Shown: positions 62,260-64,000 of the stretch, one piece after another | Numbering within the stretch: position 1 is the first letter of the stretch | How the letters are laid out: each line of letters opens with the position of its first letter | Assembly (NCBI GenBank): GCA_965660145.1 | Contig: CBFHYX010000002.1 | Coordinates: 1-64,000, forward strand | DNA length: 64,000 nt | DNA from: JABURQ01 sp029243145 | GTDB lineage: Bacteria; Planctomycetota; Planctomycetia; Planctomycetales; Planctomycetaceae | Reading direction: 5' to 3' | Position numbers and translations under genes: made by a program | Notes under the pieces: model-generated | The model's input: only the letters and a program-made list of their open reading frames with translations | Databases searched by the model: none | What the model was told of the DNA's origin: nothing

Positions 62260-62814
62260 ATGAGTCCGAAAACTCCTAAATTTACGATCGCTCCTCAACC
62301 GCGGAATCTTCTGCGGTCGTTATTGATGCTCGATGATACTGAACATGCCATCGCGTTGGGGACAGCGATCGGAGTCTTTCTGGGTTTGACACCGACTGTC
62401 GGTCTTCAGATGTTGACGGTCATGGTGTTATCTGTTTGCACTCGTCGCCTGTTTCGGTTCAACGTGATGGCCGCACTGATGGCGGTTTATGTTTCCAATC
62501 CCATCACCATCGTGCCAATTTATTGGGCGTTGTACAAAGTTGGTTCGTTCTTTGTCGGCGGAGAAGTGACTCGCGCACAATTTTCCGCGATCCTTGAGTA
62601 CAACTCCTTTTCCGATTGGTGGAACACGGTTGTTGATTTAGCGATTGGCTTGGGAGAGCCCCTCTTGATCGGCACGGCCATCGTTTCGATTCCTGCCGGC
62701 ATTATGACCTATCCGCTGATGCGTTGGTTGCTCGAATGGTTTCGCGGAGAAAAAAAGGTCACGTTTGCCGAAGAGAAAGATGATGTCGATCAATCGGAAT
62801 CGATGGTGGCTTGA
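62260..62814 (+). CDS. DUF2062 membrane protein
   Basis: A 184-residue protein with three to four membrane helices and the DUF2062 signature: EHAIALGTAIGVFLGLTPTVGLQMLTVMVLSV and AALMAVYVSNPITIVPIYWALYKVGSFFVGGE. The family's function is unknown, sometimes linked to glycosyltransferases or envelope processes. Spacing of 66 bp to the thioredoxin gene suggests the same transcript. Confidence 0.88.
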   Translation: MSPKTPKFTIAPQPRNLLRSLLMLDDTEHAIALGTAIGVFLGLTPTVGLQMLTVMVLSVCTRRLFRFNVMAALMAVYVSNPITIVPIYWALYKVGSFFVGGEVTRAQFSAILEYNSFSDWWNTVVDLAIGLGEPLLIGTAIVSIPAGIMTYPLMRWLLEWFRGEKKVTFAEEKDDVDQSESMVA

Positions 62815-62901
62815 AGCGTCAGTCCTACAGAAAGTTCTTGATCGCCGTTAAGGATTCAAAGATACTGACTCGGATTAGGAATCCTTGGAAAAGCCTCTGT
62901 A

Positions 62902-63858
62902 ATGACTCAATCTCTCGATTGCCTGTGTGCCGGAATTGTTGTAGCCGATCACGTTTGTGAACCGATCGAACGCTTACCCCATTCGGGAGAACTCGTTCTG
63001 ACCAACGGGACCACAATCACAATTGGTGGCTGTGCGGCAAACGTCTCTGTTGATCTGGCAAAACTTGGTTGTCGTGTGAAATTCTCAGGAGTTGTTGGCT
63101 CGGATGCTTTGGGCGACTTTTCCATCAAGTTTTTGCAGAACGCGAAAGTGGAAACCGACTTATTGACGGTTTCGAACGAAAAACCAACTTCGGCTTCTTT
63201 GATCATCCCGGTTCGTGGCGATGACCGCCGTTTTATTCATTCTACAGGTGCGAATGATTTGTTCTCTGCCGCAGATATCGATCGAGAGATCTTGAAGAAT
63301 TGTCGTGTGCTGTATCTGGGTGGATATTGTATCACGGACACTTGGCCCGTGGATGATATCGTACAATTGTTCAAGGATGCTCAATCAGGTGGAACACTGA
63401 CGGTACTCGATGTGGTCATTCCCAAAGCGGGCGAGTTTTGGGAACGCATCGCGCCCGTGTTGAGATACACAGACGCTTTTCTCCCCAACAATGATGAAGG
63501 AGAGGCCATTACAGGCATCGCCGACCCACTCGAACAGGCACGCCGTTTTCGCTCAGCCGGTGCCAAAGAAGTCGTGATAACCTGTGGCGACGACGGATTG
63601 GTTGCTTTGAATGAAGAGACCATTCAGGCGGGAAGATTCGAGGTAAATTTCGTCGATGGAACGGGAAGCGGTGACGCCTTCTCGGCTGGGTTTATACTCG
63701 GCATGCTCGAACAACGACCAATGAAAGATCGTTTGGCGATGGGAAGCGCATTGGGGGCCAGTTGTGTCCAGGCATTGGGTGCGACAACGGGAGTGTTCAA
63801 CGGCGAACAACTACTACAGTTTTTAGCCGAGAATCAACTTCATTATTCCCAAGCCTGA
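62902..63858 (+). CDS. PfkB-family carbohydrate kinase
   Basis: A 318-residue ribokinase-like sugar kinase. LCAGIVVADHVCEPIERLPHSGE opens the fold, GGCAANVSVDLAKLGCRVKFSGVVGSDALGDF is the substrate-lid motif, and DGTGSGDAFSAGFILGM holds the anion hole and the catalytic Asp258. The sugar cannot be read from the sequence. It lies 87 bp after DUF2062 and converges on the protease-like gene at the right edge. Confidence 0.92.
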   Translation: MTQSLDCLCAGIVVADHVCEPIERLPHSGELVLTNGTTITIGGCAANVSVDLAKLGCRVKFSGVVGSDALGDFSIKFLQNAKVETDLLTVSNEKPTSASLIIPVRGDDRRFIHSTGANDLFSAADIDREILKNCRVLYLGGYCITDTWPVDDIVQLFKDAQSGGTLTVLDVVIPKAGEFWERIAPVLRYTDAFLPNNDEGEAITGIADPLEQARRFRSAGAKEVVITCGDDGLVALNEETIQAGRFEVNFVDGTGSGDAFSAGFILGMLEQRPMKDRLAMGSALGASCVQALGATTGVFNGEQLLQFLAENQLHYSQA

Positions 63859-63860
63859 AT

Positions 63861-64000
63861 TTACTTTGTCTCTTTTTTTGGAGGCAATAGATAATGAAAA
63901 CCGGTGTTCGGGTTTTCTTTGTTGTAAGCGAAGGCGTCACGATTTTTCAGGAAGTGGCGAAGATAGCTGATGGGGATCGCAAATCCGAGCCCCTCACCGA
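63861..64000 (-). CDS. C-terminal end of a trypsin-like serine protease (partial)
   Basis: On the minus strand the frame entering from the right edge reads GEGLGFAIPISYLRHFLKNR then DAFAYNKENPNTGFHYLLPPKKETK and a TAA at 63861-63863. 'GxGFAIPxxYxxxFLxNRDAFA' is the C-terminal part of a planctomycete family of DegP/trypsin-like proteins. The remainder lies outside the window. A plus-strand ATG at 63894 with GGAGG upstream opens a competing frame, but its translation is not protein-like. Confidence 0.72.
   Translation of the reverse strand, partial: GEGLGFAIPISYLRHFLKNRDAFAYNKENPNTGFHYLLPPKKETK

Noticed and set aside
63894..64000. Plus-strand gene starting after GGAGG
   Set aside because: The minus-strand frame in the same stretch carries a recognisable trypsin-like C-terminus; the plus frame does not look like protein.

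Overview
The window reads as a chromosomal segment of a planctomycete. Evidence is the paired DUF1501 and DUF1549/DUF1553/planctomycete-type cytochrome c genes (45537-50176), a sulfatase joined to a PVC-type propeller and haem-binding module (14468-18823), a CxPS[R/L]-type sulfatase site, Pirellula-style secreted SGNH and esterase proteins, many PQQ/YVTN propellers, and moderate GC with long gene-poor gaps. No contig-spanning mobile island, phage, CRISPR array or classical defence locus is visible.

Layout. 1-5680: tail of an IS630-like transposase, secreted esterase/SMP-30 fusion, SGNH hydrolase, a Fur-family regulator with a frameshifted DUF3179 gene, then a 1.2 kb gene-poor stretch carrying degenerate dispersed repeats. 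5681-13778: housekeeping and carbon storage (galT, a GH57 glucanotransferase, typA/bipA, a TPR lipoprotein, ispG). 13873-14303: two gene fragments, a methyltransferase and a VIT1-like transporter, truncated at one shared breakpoint. 14468-18823: the giant sulfatase/haem fusion, ending in a clear terminator. 18910-25136 (minus strand): a polytopic membrane protein and six Tad pseudopilin-type genes arranged as E-E-G and E-G-E; the second triad has a hairpin that would hide its ribosome binding site. 25479-27734: truB, fabZ-like, DUF2071.

27914-31981: flagellar export genes fliN-fliO-fliP-fliQ-fliR-flhB in tight order; FlhB lacks the NPTH self-cleavage motif. 32077-32324: tRNA-Pro(GGG) and tRNA-Ser(TGA) with a promoter and terminator. 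32625-34804: a decay zone, with an uncharacterised gene broken by an amber codon and a frameshift, a heavily eroded rtcA remnant and a 4 x 20 bp minisatellite. 34805-41543: fatty acid desaturase, lepA, selO, cardiolipin synthase. 41995-42520: an eroded integrase-type transposase. 42545-50176: a conserved small protein, a Tat-exported protein, an SDR enzyme and the DUF1501/PSD1 pair. 50177-51544: gene-free, with a cluster of direct and inverted TCAAGAGTAT motifs.

51545-64000: a methyltransferase, two PQQ-propeller proteins flanking a SpoT-like HD hydrolase, a CarH-like MerR regulator facing a VOC protein and a photolyase (likely light response), a YVTN/dihaem protein with a TlpA-like thioredoxin lipoprotein, DUF2062 and a PfkB kinase, and the end of a trypsin-like protease on the minus strand at the right edge.

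All family calls are from reading motifs in translated sequence; no database search was run. The points most worth following are the CarH-like regulator that has lost its cobalamin ligands beside a photolyase, the FlhB without NPTH, the RBS-masking hairpin in the Tad locus, and the sulfatase/haem fusion.
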